DNA of 52,683 nucleotides from Candidatus Gastranaerophilales bacterium (lineage in GTDB: Bacteria > Cyanobacteriota > Vampirovibrionia > Gastranaerophilales > Gastranaerophilaceae): positions 1 through 52,683 of the forward strand of contig JAEEHV010000062.1 of NCBI GenBank assembly GCA_016280955.1. The letters are read 5' to 3'. The notes beneath the pieces are model-generated. The model ran no database searches. It was not told the origin of the DNA and saw only the letters and a list, made by a program, of their open reading frames with translations. The position numbers were made by a program, and so were the translations under genes. Shown piece after piece: positions 1 to 6,748 of this stretch. Every line of letters begins with the position of its first letter. The stretch's first letter is position 1.

Positions 1-1
1 C

Positions 2-82
2 GATGATGAAGCTGCAGCAGTCAGAAAAAATGTCGACGGTTCAGTCACTGTTGTCAGAGCTTTCCCGATGATGGGTAACTAA
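2..82 (+). CDS. 3' end of an unidentified protein
   Basis: An open frame enters from the left edge and stops at 80-82. The visible 26 residues end in VTVVRAFPMMGN. I do not recognise the family and too little is present to assign a function. The stop is followed by a good rho-independent terminator, so this is the last gene of its transcription unit. Confidence 0.6.
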   Translation, partial: DDEAAAVRKNVDGSVTVVRAFPMMGN

Positions 83-101
83 ATCAACAAAATAAATATA
101 T

Positions 102-132
102 AAGGCGGATGCTTTAGCACCCGCCTTTTTGT
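102..132 (+). terminator. Rho-independent terminator
   Basis: GGCGGATGC and GCACCCGCC form a 9-bp stem with one A-C mismatch around a TTTA loop, followed at once by a T-run. It closes the transcription unit entering from the left edge and separates it from the ATP-grasp gene. Confidence 0.85.
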
Positions 133-166
133 TTTTGTATTATAATATTATTTGAGAGGTGATAAT

Positions 167-1327
167 ATGTTTATACTTGAAAAACCGTACGTATCCGAAG
201 CTTTAATAGATTCTATAGTTCAGCACGACTGGGTTGTGCTTGATAATGAAGCTGTGCAATCAGCTAACATGGAAGAGGGGGCATTAAGATATTGGGACAC
301 GCAATCTGCAAAAGACTACTATCTTAAACAGGAATATCCGCTTATATATTCTAATGCGGAAAATGCAATCTCCTGGGTACTTGATAATCTGCCGCAATCT
401 AATCTGAGTTCGTATATTAAACTTTTTAAGGATAAAATTGCGTTCAGAGAATTTCTTAAAAAATTATACCCCGACTTTTTATTTAAAGCCGCTGATTTTA
501 ATGAACTTAAAAGTATAAATCCAAACACCGTAAAATACCCTGTTGTATTAAAACCTTCCGTCGGATTTTTAAGCTGCGGAGTACATAACATATACAATAA
601 AGAAGAATGGACAGATACCATTGATAAACTCCAAAAAGAAATTGTTGCAGCTGACAATCTCTATCCGAAAAGTGTTGTCGATTCTTCAAAATTTGTTATT
701 GAAGAAATGATTCAGGGTGAAGAATATGCGATTGATGCATATTATGACAGAAATGGTGAAGCCGTTATTCTTAACATTTTCCATCATCCTTTCCTTGATA
801 AAAATGATGTAAGAGACAGAATTTATGTTATGTCGGCAGAAATTATGATTAAGTATCTGGCAAAATTTTCTATATTCTTAAATCAAATGGGAGAAGCCAA
901 AAATATAAGAAACTTCCCGATGCATGTGGAAGTCAGAGTAACTCCCGAAGGAAAAATTATCCCTATAGAAGTTAATCCGATGCGCTTTGCCGGTTGGTGT
1001 ACAACTGATATCGGAGAATATGCGTGGGGAATTAACGTATATGACTATTTCCAGAACCAAAAACGACCGGACTGGAACGAAATATTATCAAATACCGATA
1101 AAACAATTTACTACTTCTCTATGGCAGAAGTACCTTCCGATATTCCTCAACATAAAATTAATGAGTTTAATTATTGGGGATTTTTAGCAAATTACTCTAA
1201 CGTTCTGGAGCTACGGAAAATCGACTTTAAAACTTATCCGCTGTTTGCCGTAATTTTCGGTTCAACACAAAACGAAAATGAAATCAGGCACATACTTGAA
1301 CTGAAAACCGAGGACTACATTAAATAA
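167..1327 (+). CDS. ATP-grasp domain protein
   Basis: This 386-residue protein has the layout of an ATP-grasp ligase. A lysine strand (YPVVLKPSVG) lies near residue 124, an acidic adenine-binding segment (FVIEEMIQGEEYAIDAY) near 177, and a metal-binding end (IPIEVNPMRFAGW) near 267. ATP-grasp enzymes activate a carboxylate as acyl phosphate and join it to an amine or thiol. The substrate cannot be read from the sequence, and no purine, peptidoglycan or glutathione partner gene is adjacent. The ATG at 167 is chosen because GAGAGGTGAT sits just upstream; a TTG at 152 would extend the frame by 5 residues but lacks a ribosome site. The family call is firm and the substrate is unknown. Confidence 0.85.
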   Translation: MFILEKPYVSEALIDSIVQHDWVVLDNEAVQSANMEEGALRYWDTQSAKDYYLKQEYPLIYSNAENAISWVLDNLPQSNLSSYIKLFKDKIAFREFLKKLYPDFLFKAADFNELKSINPNTVKYPVVLKPSVGFLSCGVHNIYNKEEWTDTIDKLQKEIVAADNLYPKSVVDSSKFVIEEMIQGEEYAIDAYYDRNGEAVILNIFHHPFLDKNDVRDRIYVMSAEIMIKYLAKFSIFLNQMGEAKNIRNFPMHVEVRVTPEGKIIPIEVNPMRFAGWCTTDIGEYAWGINVYDYFQNQKRPDWNEILSNTDKTIYYFSMAEVPSDIPQHKINEFNYWGFLANYSNVLELRKIDFKTYPLFAVIFGSTQNENEIRHILELKTEDYIK

Positions 1328-1376
1328 TATTTTTAAAGCCATTGCTGCAAACTGTTAGAATGTGATAATCAAAAAA

Positions 1377-1404
1377 AAACAGGGTATCAAATTGATACCC
1401 TGTT
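1377..1404. terminator. Bidirectional terminator between ATP-grasp gene and rpsP
   Basis: AAACAGGGTATCAA and TTGATACCCTGTTT form a perfect 14-bp inverted repeat. A-rich sequence on the left and T-rich on the right let it act in both directions. It lies between two convergent genes and can end both transcripts. Confidence 0.9.
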
Positions 1405-1425
1405 TTTATTGTTATTATTTTTAGC

Positions 1426-1851
1426 TTATGCTTCAGGAGCTGCTTCTTCTGCCGGAGCTTCCGGTTCAGCTTTTGCTGCTTCTTCTGCTGCTTTTGCAGC
1501 TTCAGCTTCTGCCTTCTTAGCTTCTTCTTCAGCTTTTTTTGCTTCTTCTTCAGCAGCTTTCTTTGCAATGGCTTTCTTTGAAAGTTTTACGGTTTCAGAC
1601 TTTTTGTAGTTCAAAGAACCGTCTGCATTACAGTTAGCAATTAAATATTTAACCGTATCTGTAGGTTGAGCACCTTTTGAAATCCAAGCTTCTGCTGATG
1701 CCTTGTTTAACTTCATATCTTTTGTTTTAGGATTGTAGTAACCCAATTCTTCAATCGGCTTACCTTCTCTTTTTGTAGTTGAGTTGATTACTATAACTCT
1801 GTATGTAGGAGCTTTCTTCGCACCTAATCTTTTTAATCTGATTTTTAACAT
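1426..1851 (-). CDS. rpsP: 30S ribosomal protein S16 with long Ala/Glu/Lys tail
   Basis: Residues 1-80 or so are a standard S16: the start [20 protein letters not shown], then RDG-equivalent residues replaced by [15 protein letters not shown], and the conserved [16 protein letters not shown]16 binds 16S rRNA in the body of the small subunit. The protein is 141 residues, against about 80-90 for most S16. The excess is a low-complexity tail from about residue 92 made of [26 protein letters not shown] repeats, probably a charged helix. AGAAGGAA precedes the ATG. The gene is apparently monocistronic here, without the usual rimM-trmD-rplS neighbours. Identity is certain; the role of the tail is unknown. 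Confidence 0.97.
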   Translation of the reverse strand: MLKIRLKRLGAKKAPTYRVIVINSTTKREGKPIEELGYYNPKTKDMKLNKASAEAWISKGAQPTDTVKYLIANCNADGSLNYKKSETVKLSKKAIAKKAAEEEAKKAEEEAKKAEAEAAKAAEEAAKAEPEAPAEEAAPEA

Positions 1852-1887
1852 GCTAAATTCCTTCTTTTATATTTTTCGGTGTGTTGT

Positions 1888-1943
1888 GAAAGATTCAGCC
1901 GCAATCTTTCGTTTTGTACAAGCTGAAAGAGGATACTTGTACA
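1888..1943 (-). promoter_or_regulatory. Two hairpins in the rpsP leader region
   Basis: Reading toward rpsP there are two perfect inverted repeats. TGTACAAG pairs with CTTGTACA (1915-1922 with 1936-1943, 13-base loop), and GAAAGATT pairs with AATCTTTC (1888-1895 with 1903-1910, 7-base loop). They lie 37-92 bases before the rpsP start, where an mRNA leader or operator would be. No clear -10/-35 pair was found, so the transcript start is unknown. An autoregulatory leader is possible but inferred. Confidence 0.45.
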
Positions 1944-2073
1944 TGTAAAGCTAATCACAAACACCATAAAAAGTAAAGAGGGGGGTAAATATATTTAGCT
2001 GAAAGAACAAACTGCAAAAACATTATTGCTAAATTTTGGCTTATCGGAAATTTTTTAAACACTACGACCGATT

Positions 2074-2101
2074 TTGACGAAGAGGGGTGGTAATATATAA
2101 T
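2074..2101 (+). promoter_or_regulatory. Strong sigma-70-type promoter for a small RNA
   Basis: TTGACG (2074-2079) and TATAAT (2096-2101) are separated by 16 bases, close to the sigma-70 consensus. Transcription would start near 2108. No open frame with a ribosome site follows before the terminator at 2167-2200, so the promoter appears to serve a non-coding transcript. Confidence 0.75.
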
Positions 2102-2107
2102 TGTAAC

Positions 2108-2202
2108 TGTTTTTGATTAGTTTTAATCTCTCTAATTTCAAACCTCCTACATATTGTGCTACATTATTAACACCGGCTGATTTACCGGTGTTAATCTTTT
2201 TA
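2108..2202 (+). ncRNA. Putative ~95-nt small RNA
   Basis: The stretch between the TTGACG/TATAAT promoter and a perfect terminator has the usual small-RNA layout. A short 5' hairpin (GATTA/TAATC, 2115-2128) comes first, then an unpaired pyrimidine-rich middle containing ACCTCCTA (2142-2149), then the terminator stem. ACCTCC is complementary to a Shine-Dalgarno AGGAGG, the classic seed for blocking ribosome binding. comM downstream has its own promoter at 2215-2243, which argues against this simply being the comM leader. No match to a known RNA family is recognised. Existence is inferred from signals only. Confidence 0.55.
2167..2200 (+). terminator. Terminator of the putative small RNA
   Basis: TTAACACCGG (2167-2176) and CCGGTGTTAA (2185-2194) form a perfect 10-bp stem with an 8-base loop, followed by TCTTTTTAT. 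The T-run is only on the plus-strand side. The only plus-strand promoter seen upstream is the one at 2074-2101. Confidence 0.85.
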
Positions 2203-2214
2203 TAAGCAATATTT

Positions 2215-2243
2215 TTGCCTGAGATTGCATTCTATAGTATAAT
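2215..2243 (+). promoter_or_regulatory. comM promoter, probably giving a leaderless mRNA
   Basis: TTGCCT (2215-2220), 17 bases, TATAAT (2238-2243), then six bases and the comM ATG at 2250. With normal -10 to start-site spacing, transcription begins at or next to the A of ATG. No Shine-Dalgarno sequence is present. Confidence 0.7.
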
Positions 2244-2249
2244 AGCTGT

Positions 2250-3770
2250 ATGGTTAGCAAAGCAATTACTGCCGCAAATATCGGAATTAACTCATGTAAA
2301 ATTGAAGTGGAAGTCGATACTTCAAATTCACTTCCTGCCGTAAGCATTGTAGGATTACCTGACAGTGCTGTATCAGAAGCCAGAGAAAGAGTACATTCCG
2401 CAATAAAGAACTCCGGCTTTGCCTTTCCGACAGGCAAAGTTATCGTAAACCTTGCACCTGCAGATATCAGAAAAGAAGGAACAAATTTTGACCTCGCTAT
2501 TGCAATCGGCATTTTAAAAGAACAGGGAGTGGAAATTCCGGACGATTTAACCACCGCTTACATAGGTGAATTATCATTAGACGGCAATCTCAGAAAAATA
2601 AACGGAGTATTACCGTTAGTCAGCGGACTTAAAGATGCCGGTATCAAAACTGTTTTTGTACCGGAGGATAATGCGAAAGAAGCTGCTCTTGTACAGGATA
2701 TAAACATTTTTGGTGCAAAGCACTTGGGTGATATTGTTAACCATTTTTCGGGAACTGCATTAACAAAAACCGTTATTGATATAAACAAATACCTTGAAGA
2801 CAATGCTAATACTGATTATACATTTGATTTTAAGGATGTAAAAGGACAACAGAAAGCAAAAAAAGCTCTGGAAATTGCAGCCGCAGGCGGACATAATATT
2901 TTAATGTCAGGCTCACCCGGTTCGGGAAAAACTCTTATGGCAAAATGTCTTGCATCAATCCTTCCTCCGCTTGAACTCAAAGAGGCACTTGAACTTACAA
3001 AAATATACAGTATAAGCGGACTTCTTCAAAATGACAATCCGCTTATGACAAAACGACCGTACAGAGCGGTTCATCATACGGCTTCTCAAAACGGTATCAT
3101 AGGCGGCGGCTCGAATCCAAAGCCGGGAGAAATTACCCTCGCTCACAGAGGAGTCCTTTTCCTTGATGAGATGGTAGAATTTCCCCGACAGGTGCTTGAA
3201 GTTCTGCGGCAACCGCTTGAAGACGGAGAGGTTGTTATCTCAAGAGCAAAAAGTTCTATAAAATATCCGGCAAAATTTATGCTTGTGGGTGCAATGAATC
3301 CTTGTCCCTGCGGATTTCTGGGTGACAGAGAAAAAGATTGTACATGTTCCGAATTTCAGATTCAGAGATACCGCTCAAAACTCTCAGGTCCGCTCTTAGA
3401 CAGAATTGACCTGGTAATAAATGTTCCGAGATTAACAACGGATGAGCTTATTAACATGAAATCTGATTCCGAGCCTTCCGCAAAAATAAGAGAAAGAGTT
3501 ATCAGAGCAAGAAAAATTCAGGCAAAAAGATATGCAGAAGAAGGTATTTTAACAAATTCCGAGTTAAGCGGAAAACAGATAAAAAAATATTGCAAACTTG
3601 ATGAAAAAACATCTGAATTTCTAAAGATTGCCGCACAAAAATATCAGCTTTCGGGAAGAAAATTTGACAGAATACTGAAACTTTCAAGAACAATTGCCGA
3701 TTTAGCCGAAAAAGAAAATATAACATTAGAGCACGTAACACTCGCACTTCAATACAGAGCGGAAATATAG
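2250..3770 (+). CDS. comM: ComM/YifB-type Mg-chelatase-like AAA+ ATPase
   Basis: The 506-residue protein matches the full family length. An N-terminal S5-fold ChlI domain (about 1-165) contains VGLPDSAVSEARERVHSA. An AAA+ Mg-chelatase domain follows, with Walker A GSPGSGKT near 221-228 and Walker B VLFLDEMVEF near 302. A C-terminal Mg-chelatase-type helical domain carries CTCSEFQIQRYRSKLSGPLLDR and RTIADL. In transformable bacteria ComM is a hexameric helicase that helps branch migration of incoming DNA; it is also widespread in bacteria not known to be competent. Its only promoter signal predicts a leaderless transcript. It converges on rlmN with one base between stops. Confidence 0.95.
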   Translation: MVSKAITAANIGINSCKIEVEVDTSNSLPAVSIVGLPDSAVSEARERVHSAIKNSGFAFPTGKVIVNLAPADIRKEGTNFDLAIAIGILKEQGVEIPDDLTTAYIGELSLDGNLRKINGVLPLVSGLKDAGIKTVFVPEDNAKEAALVQDINIFGAKHLGDIVNHFSGTALTKTVIDINKYLEDNANTDYTFDFKDVKGQQKAKKALEIAAAGGHNILMSGSPGSGKTLMAKCLASILPPLELKEALELTKIYSISGLLQNDNPLMTKRPYRAVHHTASQNGIIGGGSNPKPGEITLAHRGVLFLDEMVEFPRQVLEVLRQPLEDGEVVISRAKSSIKYPAKFMLVGAMNPCPCGFLGDREKDCTCSEFQIQRYRSKLSGPLLDRIDLVINVPRLTTDELINMKSDSEPSAKIRERVIRARKIQAKRYAEEGILTNSELSGKQIKKYCKLDEKTSEFLKIAAQKYQLSGRKFDRILKLSRTIADLAEKENITLEHVTLALQYRAEI

Positions 3771-3771
3771 T

Positions 3772-4785
3772 TTAGGCCTTGCCTCTGAGTTGACCGCAGG
3801 CTGCATCAATATCAGCACCACGTTCAAGCCGAACGGTTACTTTTTTGCCCGAATGTTCAAGAAGGTATTTAAACTTCATAATATCATTGCCCGAAGGCTT
3901 TTTATAGTCGTTTTCCATTACGGAATTGTACGGTATCAAATTGATATTGCATTTCAAATCATTTAAAAGATAAGCAAGCTCTTTTGCAACAGAAGGTGTA
4001 TCATTGAATCCGTGGATTAAAATATATTCTACCGTAATCCTTCTTCCTGTTTTTTCAACATACTCTTTGAGAGCCTGTTTTACCTTATCTATCGGATATT
4101 TTTCTTCAATCGGCATTAATTCTTTTCTGAGTTCGTGGTTTGATGCATGGAGCGAAATTGCAAGAGTTGACTGCAAATTCTTATCCGCAAGTTTTTTTAT
4201 CCCGGGGATAATTCCGCTTGTAGATATTGTGATTCTTCTCTGCCCTATCTGAAAATCGTTATTAAAAATATCCAGAGCCTTCAAAACATTATCAAGGTTT
4301 AAAAGCGGCTCACCCTGTCCCATAAATACTATATTTGTTACCTTTAGACCGGTATCCCGCTGAATCGTCAAAACCTGTTCTATGATTTCTTTGTAAGTTA
4401 AATTCCTTTTAAAACCGCCTTTTCCTGTTGCACAAAATGAACAATTAACGGCACAGCCTACCTGAGAGCTAACACAGGCAGTTAAATTTGCACGATTATC
4501 AAACCTCATGAGAACCGTTTCTACACATTCACCGTCAGGATATTCAACAAGATACTTGATTGTTCCGTCTTTACTGACCTGCTTAACTTTAATTTTTGTA
4601 TCAGTAACCTGTGCAATTCCTTTTAATTGCTCCCTGAAATCTTTTGAAAGATTTGTCATTTCATCAATTGAGGAAACGGATTTTGTATAAATCCAGTTAT
4701 GAATCTGTTTTGCACGAAACTTTGTGGCTTTAAGTTCAGCCGTCAAATTCTCAAGTTCTTCCAAAGTCATTCCGGAAAGTATCAT
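3772..4785 (-). CDS. rlmN: 23S rRNA (adenine-2503-C2)/tRNA methyltransferase RlmN
   Basis: This is a 337-residue radical SAM enzyme that uses 4Fe-4S chemistry to methylate A2503 of 23S rRNA and A37 of some tRNAs. The CX3CX2C cluster motif is at Cys111, Cys115 and Cys118. The two catalytic cysteines of the E. coli enzyme have equivalents at Cys104 (in TACVSSQ) and Cys330 (in DAACGQLRG). The conserved FMGQGEPLLN motif is present. The start used is MILSGM at 4785; a second ATG five codons on (MTLEELENL) is also possible because neither has a good ribosome site. It begins two bases after the YkgJ-family gene ends, so the two are probably co-transcribed. Confidence 0.96.
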   Translation of the reverse strand: MILSGMTLEELENLTAELKATKFRAKQIHNWIYTKSVSSIDEMTNLSKDFREQLKGIAQVTDTKIKVKQVSKDGTIKYLVEYPDGECVETVLMRFDNRANLTACVSSQVGCAVNCSFCATGKGGFKRNLTYKEIIEQVLTIQRDTGLKVTNIVFMGQGEPLLNLDNVLKALDIFNNDFQIGQRRITISTSGIIPGIKKLADKNLQSTLAISLHASNHELRKELMPIEEKYPIDKVKQALKEYVEKTGRRITVEYILIHGFNDTPSVAKELAYLLNDLKCNINLIPYNSVMENDYKKPSGNDIMKFKYLLEHSGKKVTVRLERGADIDAACGQLRGKA

Positions 4786-4787
4786 AT

Positions 4788-5630
4788 TTATCCAAGTTTC
4801 TCTTTGTAAAAATTAATAATATCGGTTTTCGCTTTCAAAAGCATAGCACTATGGGTAATCTCGTTTTTCCATTCATTGAACGAGCATTTTGAAGGCAAAA
4901 GTTTTAGCGGATTATGAGGAAAGTCTTTGCATATATTCGGTCTGTCCTCATATATGGTACATAAGTTATCTTCTCCGAGCTTTGTACAGCGATAATAATA
5001 GATTTTATCTTCCTGAACAAGCACATTAAGAAGCTCAAAGTATTCAGGATCAATCGCTTTTGCCTCTTCTTCAGACTCAATCGGAACATAAACCGATACA
5101 AATTCCTCAGAGAATTTGTCACCGCGCATTGCTCGTTGTTTTAACTGAATATAAGAATATTCGCTGACTGCAAGTTTACAGCACGCACCGCATTTATTAC
5201 ATTCGTAATTGGATTTTTTATCCATAATCGCTTTATAATCCGAATTTAATTTGTTTTTATAATCGCCCGTAAGATATGTTATTGCCTGCATCTGCCATTC
5301 ACGAAGTTTGCAGCCAGTAGGCGGGTACGGTGAAAAAATATCTTTCTTTTCTATATTACAATCGTGCTTTGCACAGTATGTACAGGCATCCTGCGGTTTA
5401 AATCCGTCTAATTCCCGTCTTATACTTGAAGCAGCCTCCATAAATATTTGCTCATAATTTGATGTTACCTCATTATACTGAGCATCTAATGAGTTTTTTT
5501 TTGGCTGTTCCTGCTTTTGTTCCTGCTTAGGCTCTTGTTCTTGTTTTTCGGGCTGAGGTTTAGCAAAAAAATTTATCTTATTTTCGCCGTTATCATTTGT
5601 ACCGCCGCCTGATGTGAAAAAATTACTCAT
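4788..5630 (-). CDS. YkgJ-family cysteine-cluster (Fe/Zn chelating) protein
   Basis: The C-terminal half carries the YkgJ-type pattern: CNKCGACCKLAVSEY, then a CTKLGEDNLCTIYEDRPNICKDFP segment and a later cysteine. This domain is thought to bind an iron-sulfur cluster or zinc. The N-terminal ~60 residues are low-complexity (KPQPEKQEQEPKQEQ) and probably disordered. An extra cysteine group in the middle (CTYCAKHDCNIEKK) may bind a second metal. The start at 5630 (MSNFF) is preferred over the ATG at 5666 because a TTGCCC-17-TAATAT promoter ends 7 bases before it, giving a near-leaderless mRNA. Function is not known; it is linked to rlmN, itself an iron-sulfur enzyme. Confidence 0.75.
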   Translation of the reverse strand: MSNFFTSGGGTNDNGENKINFFAKPQPEKQEQEPKQEQKQEQPKKNSLDAQYNEVTSNYEQIFMEAASSIRRELDGFKPQDACTYCAKHDCNIEKKDIFSPYPPTGCKLREWQMQAITYLTGDYKNKLNSDYKAIMDKKSNYECNKCGACCKLAVSEYSYIQLKQRAMRGDKFSEEFVSVYVPIESEEEAKAIDPEYFELLNVLVQEDKIYYYRCTKLGEDNLCTIYEDRPNICKDFPHNPLKLLPSKCSFNEWKNEITHSAMLLKAKTDIINFYKEKLG

Positions 5631-5637
5631 ACTTAGA

Positions 5638-5666
5638 ATATTATCACAAATTCGACATTCGGGCAA
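5638..5666 (-). promoter_or_regulatory. Promoter of the YkgJ-family gene (near-leaderless)
   Basis: On the minus strand, TTGCCC (5661-5666), 17 bases and TAATAT (5638-5643) are followed 7 bases later by the ATG at 5630. The spacing implies a transcript start close to the start codon. No Shine-Dalgarno sequence is seen. Confidence 0.55.
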
Positions 5667-5713
5667 TGAAAATGGTATCTGACCGTAAAAAATATTTTTG
5701 TGGAGGTTTAATT

Positions 5714-6133
5714 ATGACAATAAAATTACAAATATACAAATGCTCAATTTGCGGAAATATTGTTCAGATTCTTCAGGAAGGTGACGGGAATCTCGTTTGC
5801 TGCGGAAAAGAAATGGAGCTTATGGGAATACAGTATGATTCTGATGAAGTCGGTGAAAAACATAAGCCCGTTACAGAAATAAAAGACGGAAAAAAGTTTG
5901 TTAATGTAATTGCTCATCCTATGACACCGGAACATTACATACAATTTATAGAAACATTCACCGATGATAAAAATGAACTGCATCTGAAATTTTTTAAGCC
6001 CGAAGATGTTCCGGAAATGGATATTTCATTTTTCAACAATAAAAGTGTTAATTCCATTGAATACTGTAACATACACCATCTGTGGGGCGACAATGTAATG
6101 CCTGAAAATGAAAACGGAGATTACTCAATATAA
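5714..6133 (+). CDS. dfx: Desulfoferrodoxin (superoxide reductase, two-iron type)
   Basis: This 139-residue protein reduces superoxide to hydrogen peroxide without making oxygen, the typical defence of anaerobes. The N-terminal desulforedoxin-like centre has Cys10, Cys13, Cys29 and Cys30. The C-terminal catalytic iron site has His50 (EKHKP), His68, His74 (HPMTPEHYI), Cys118 and His121 (CNIHHLW). All ligands are present, so it should be a full two-iron enzyme. The ATG at 5714 is chosen because TGGAGGT lies 7 bases before it; the frame is open to 5666 but without a ribosome site. Ferritin starts 15 bases downstream, forming an oxygen and iron stress operon. Confidence 0.96.
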   Translation: MTIKLQIYKCSICGNIVQILQEGDGNLVCCGKEMELMGIQYDSDEVGEKHKPVTEIKDGKKFVNVIAHPMTPEHYIQFIETFTDDKNELHLKFFKPEDVPEMDISFFNNKSVNSIEYCNIHHLWGDNVMPENENGDYSI

Positions 6134-6147
6134 AAAGGAGAAATATT

Positions 6148-6639
6148 ATGGTTAGTGACAAAATAAATGAAATAATGAATGAACAAATTAACAAAGAATT
6201 TTTTTCGGGATATTTATATCTTTCAATGTCTGCCCATCTTCATGAACTCGGTTTATTCGGTTTTTCTTCATGGCTTAAAATTCAGGCAAGGGAAGAAGTT
6301 GAACACGGACTTAAGTTGCTTGACTATCTGCTTGAAAGAAACAGCTATGTTACACTCAGACAAATCCGTACTCCCGAATTTGAATTTAAGGGAGTAAAAT
6401 CTGTTTTTGAAACACTTTATGAACACGAAAAATGTATTACCCATTCGGTTATGAACATTGCAAAACTTGCCGAAGAAGAATGTGACAGAATGACACTTTC
6501 GTTCATAGACTGGTTTATTGAAGAACAAACCGAAGAAGAACAGAGGGTACACGATATAATTAAAAGACTTGAAATTTTCGGGGAAGAAAAAGCTTCACTC
6601 TACCTTATGGACAAAGAACTCGGATTGAGAGAAAAATAA
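6148..6639 (+). CDS. ftnA: Non-haem ferritin
   Basis: The 163-residue four-helix protein stores iron as a ferric mineral inside a 24-mer shell. The ferroxidase residues match bacterial FtnA: Glu17, Glu50 and His53 at the same positions as in E. coli FtnA, and the EEQTEEEQ segment supplies the later ligands. AAGGAGA precedes the ATG. It follows desulfoferrodoxin by 14 bases and is probably translated from the same mRNA, so that iron released under oxidative stress is captured where superoxide is removed. Confidence 0.96.
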   Translation: MVSDKINEIMNEQINKEFFSGYLYLSMSAHLHELGLFGFSSWLKIQAREEVEHGLKLLDYLLERNSYVTLRQIRTPEFEFKGVKSVFETLYEHEKCITHSVMNIAKLAEEECDRMTLSFIDWFIEEQTEEEQRVHDIIKRLEIFGEEKASLYLMDKELGLREK

Positions 6640-6691
6640 TAAATATTTAAGTAATTATATAATTACCGTATTTATTTTCAAAATTACAATG

Positions 6692-6737
6692 TTTATGCTA
6701 AAATACTCTTAATATATTAGGAGTATTTTAGCATAAA
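6692..6737 (+). promoter_or_regulatory. 17-bp perfect inverted repeat overlapping an extended -10 promoter
   Basis: TTTATGCTAAAATACTC (6692-6708) and its exact reverse complement (6721-6737) flank a 12-base AT-rich centre. The left arm contains an extended -10 box, TGCTAAAAT (6696-6704). The repeat ends one base before the GGAG ribosome site of the DXS-family gene. It may be a repressor operator, or if transcribed a strong hairpin next to the ribosome site. Confidence 0.6.
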
Positions 6738-6748
6738 GGAGTATAAGC

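Noticed and set aside
1409..1609. Ala/Ser-rich open frame on the plus strand opposite rpsP
   Set aside because: It is the antisense reading of the repetitive S16 tail and has no ribosome site.
2167..2249. Reading the 2167-2200 terminator as a comM attenuator
   Set aside because: comM has its own promoter after it and no antiterminator or leader peptide is seen; kept only as an alternative to the small-RNA interpretation.
5666..5713. Start of desulfoferrodoxin at 5666 instead of 5714
   Set aside because: No ribosome site at 5666, while TGGAGGT precedes 5714 and the family normally starts just before the first cysteine pair.
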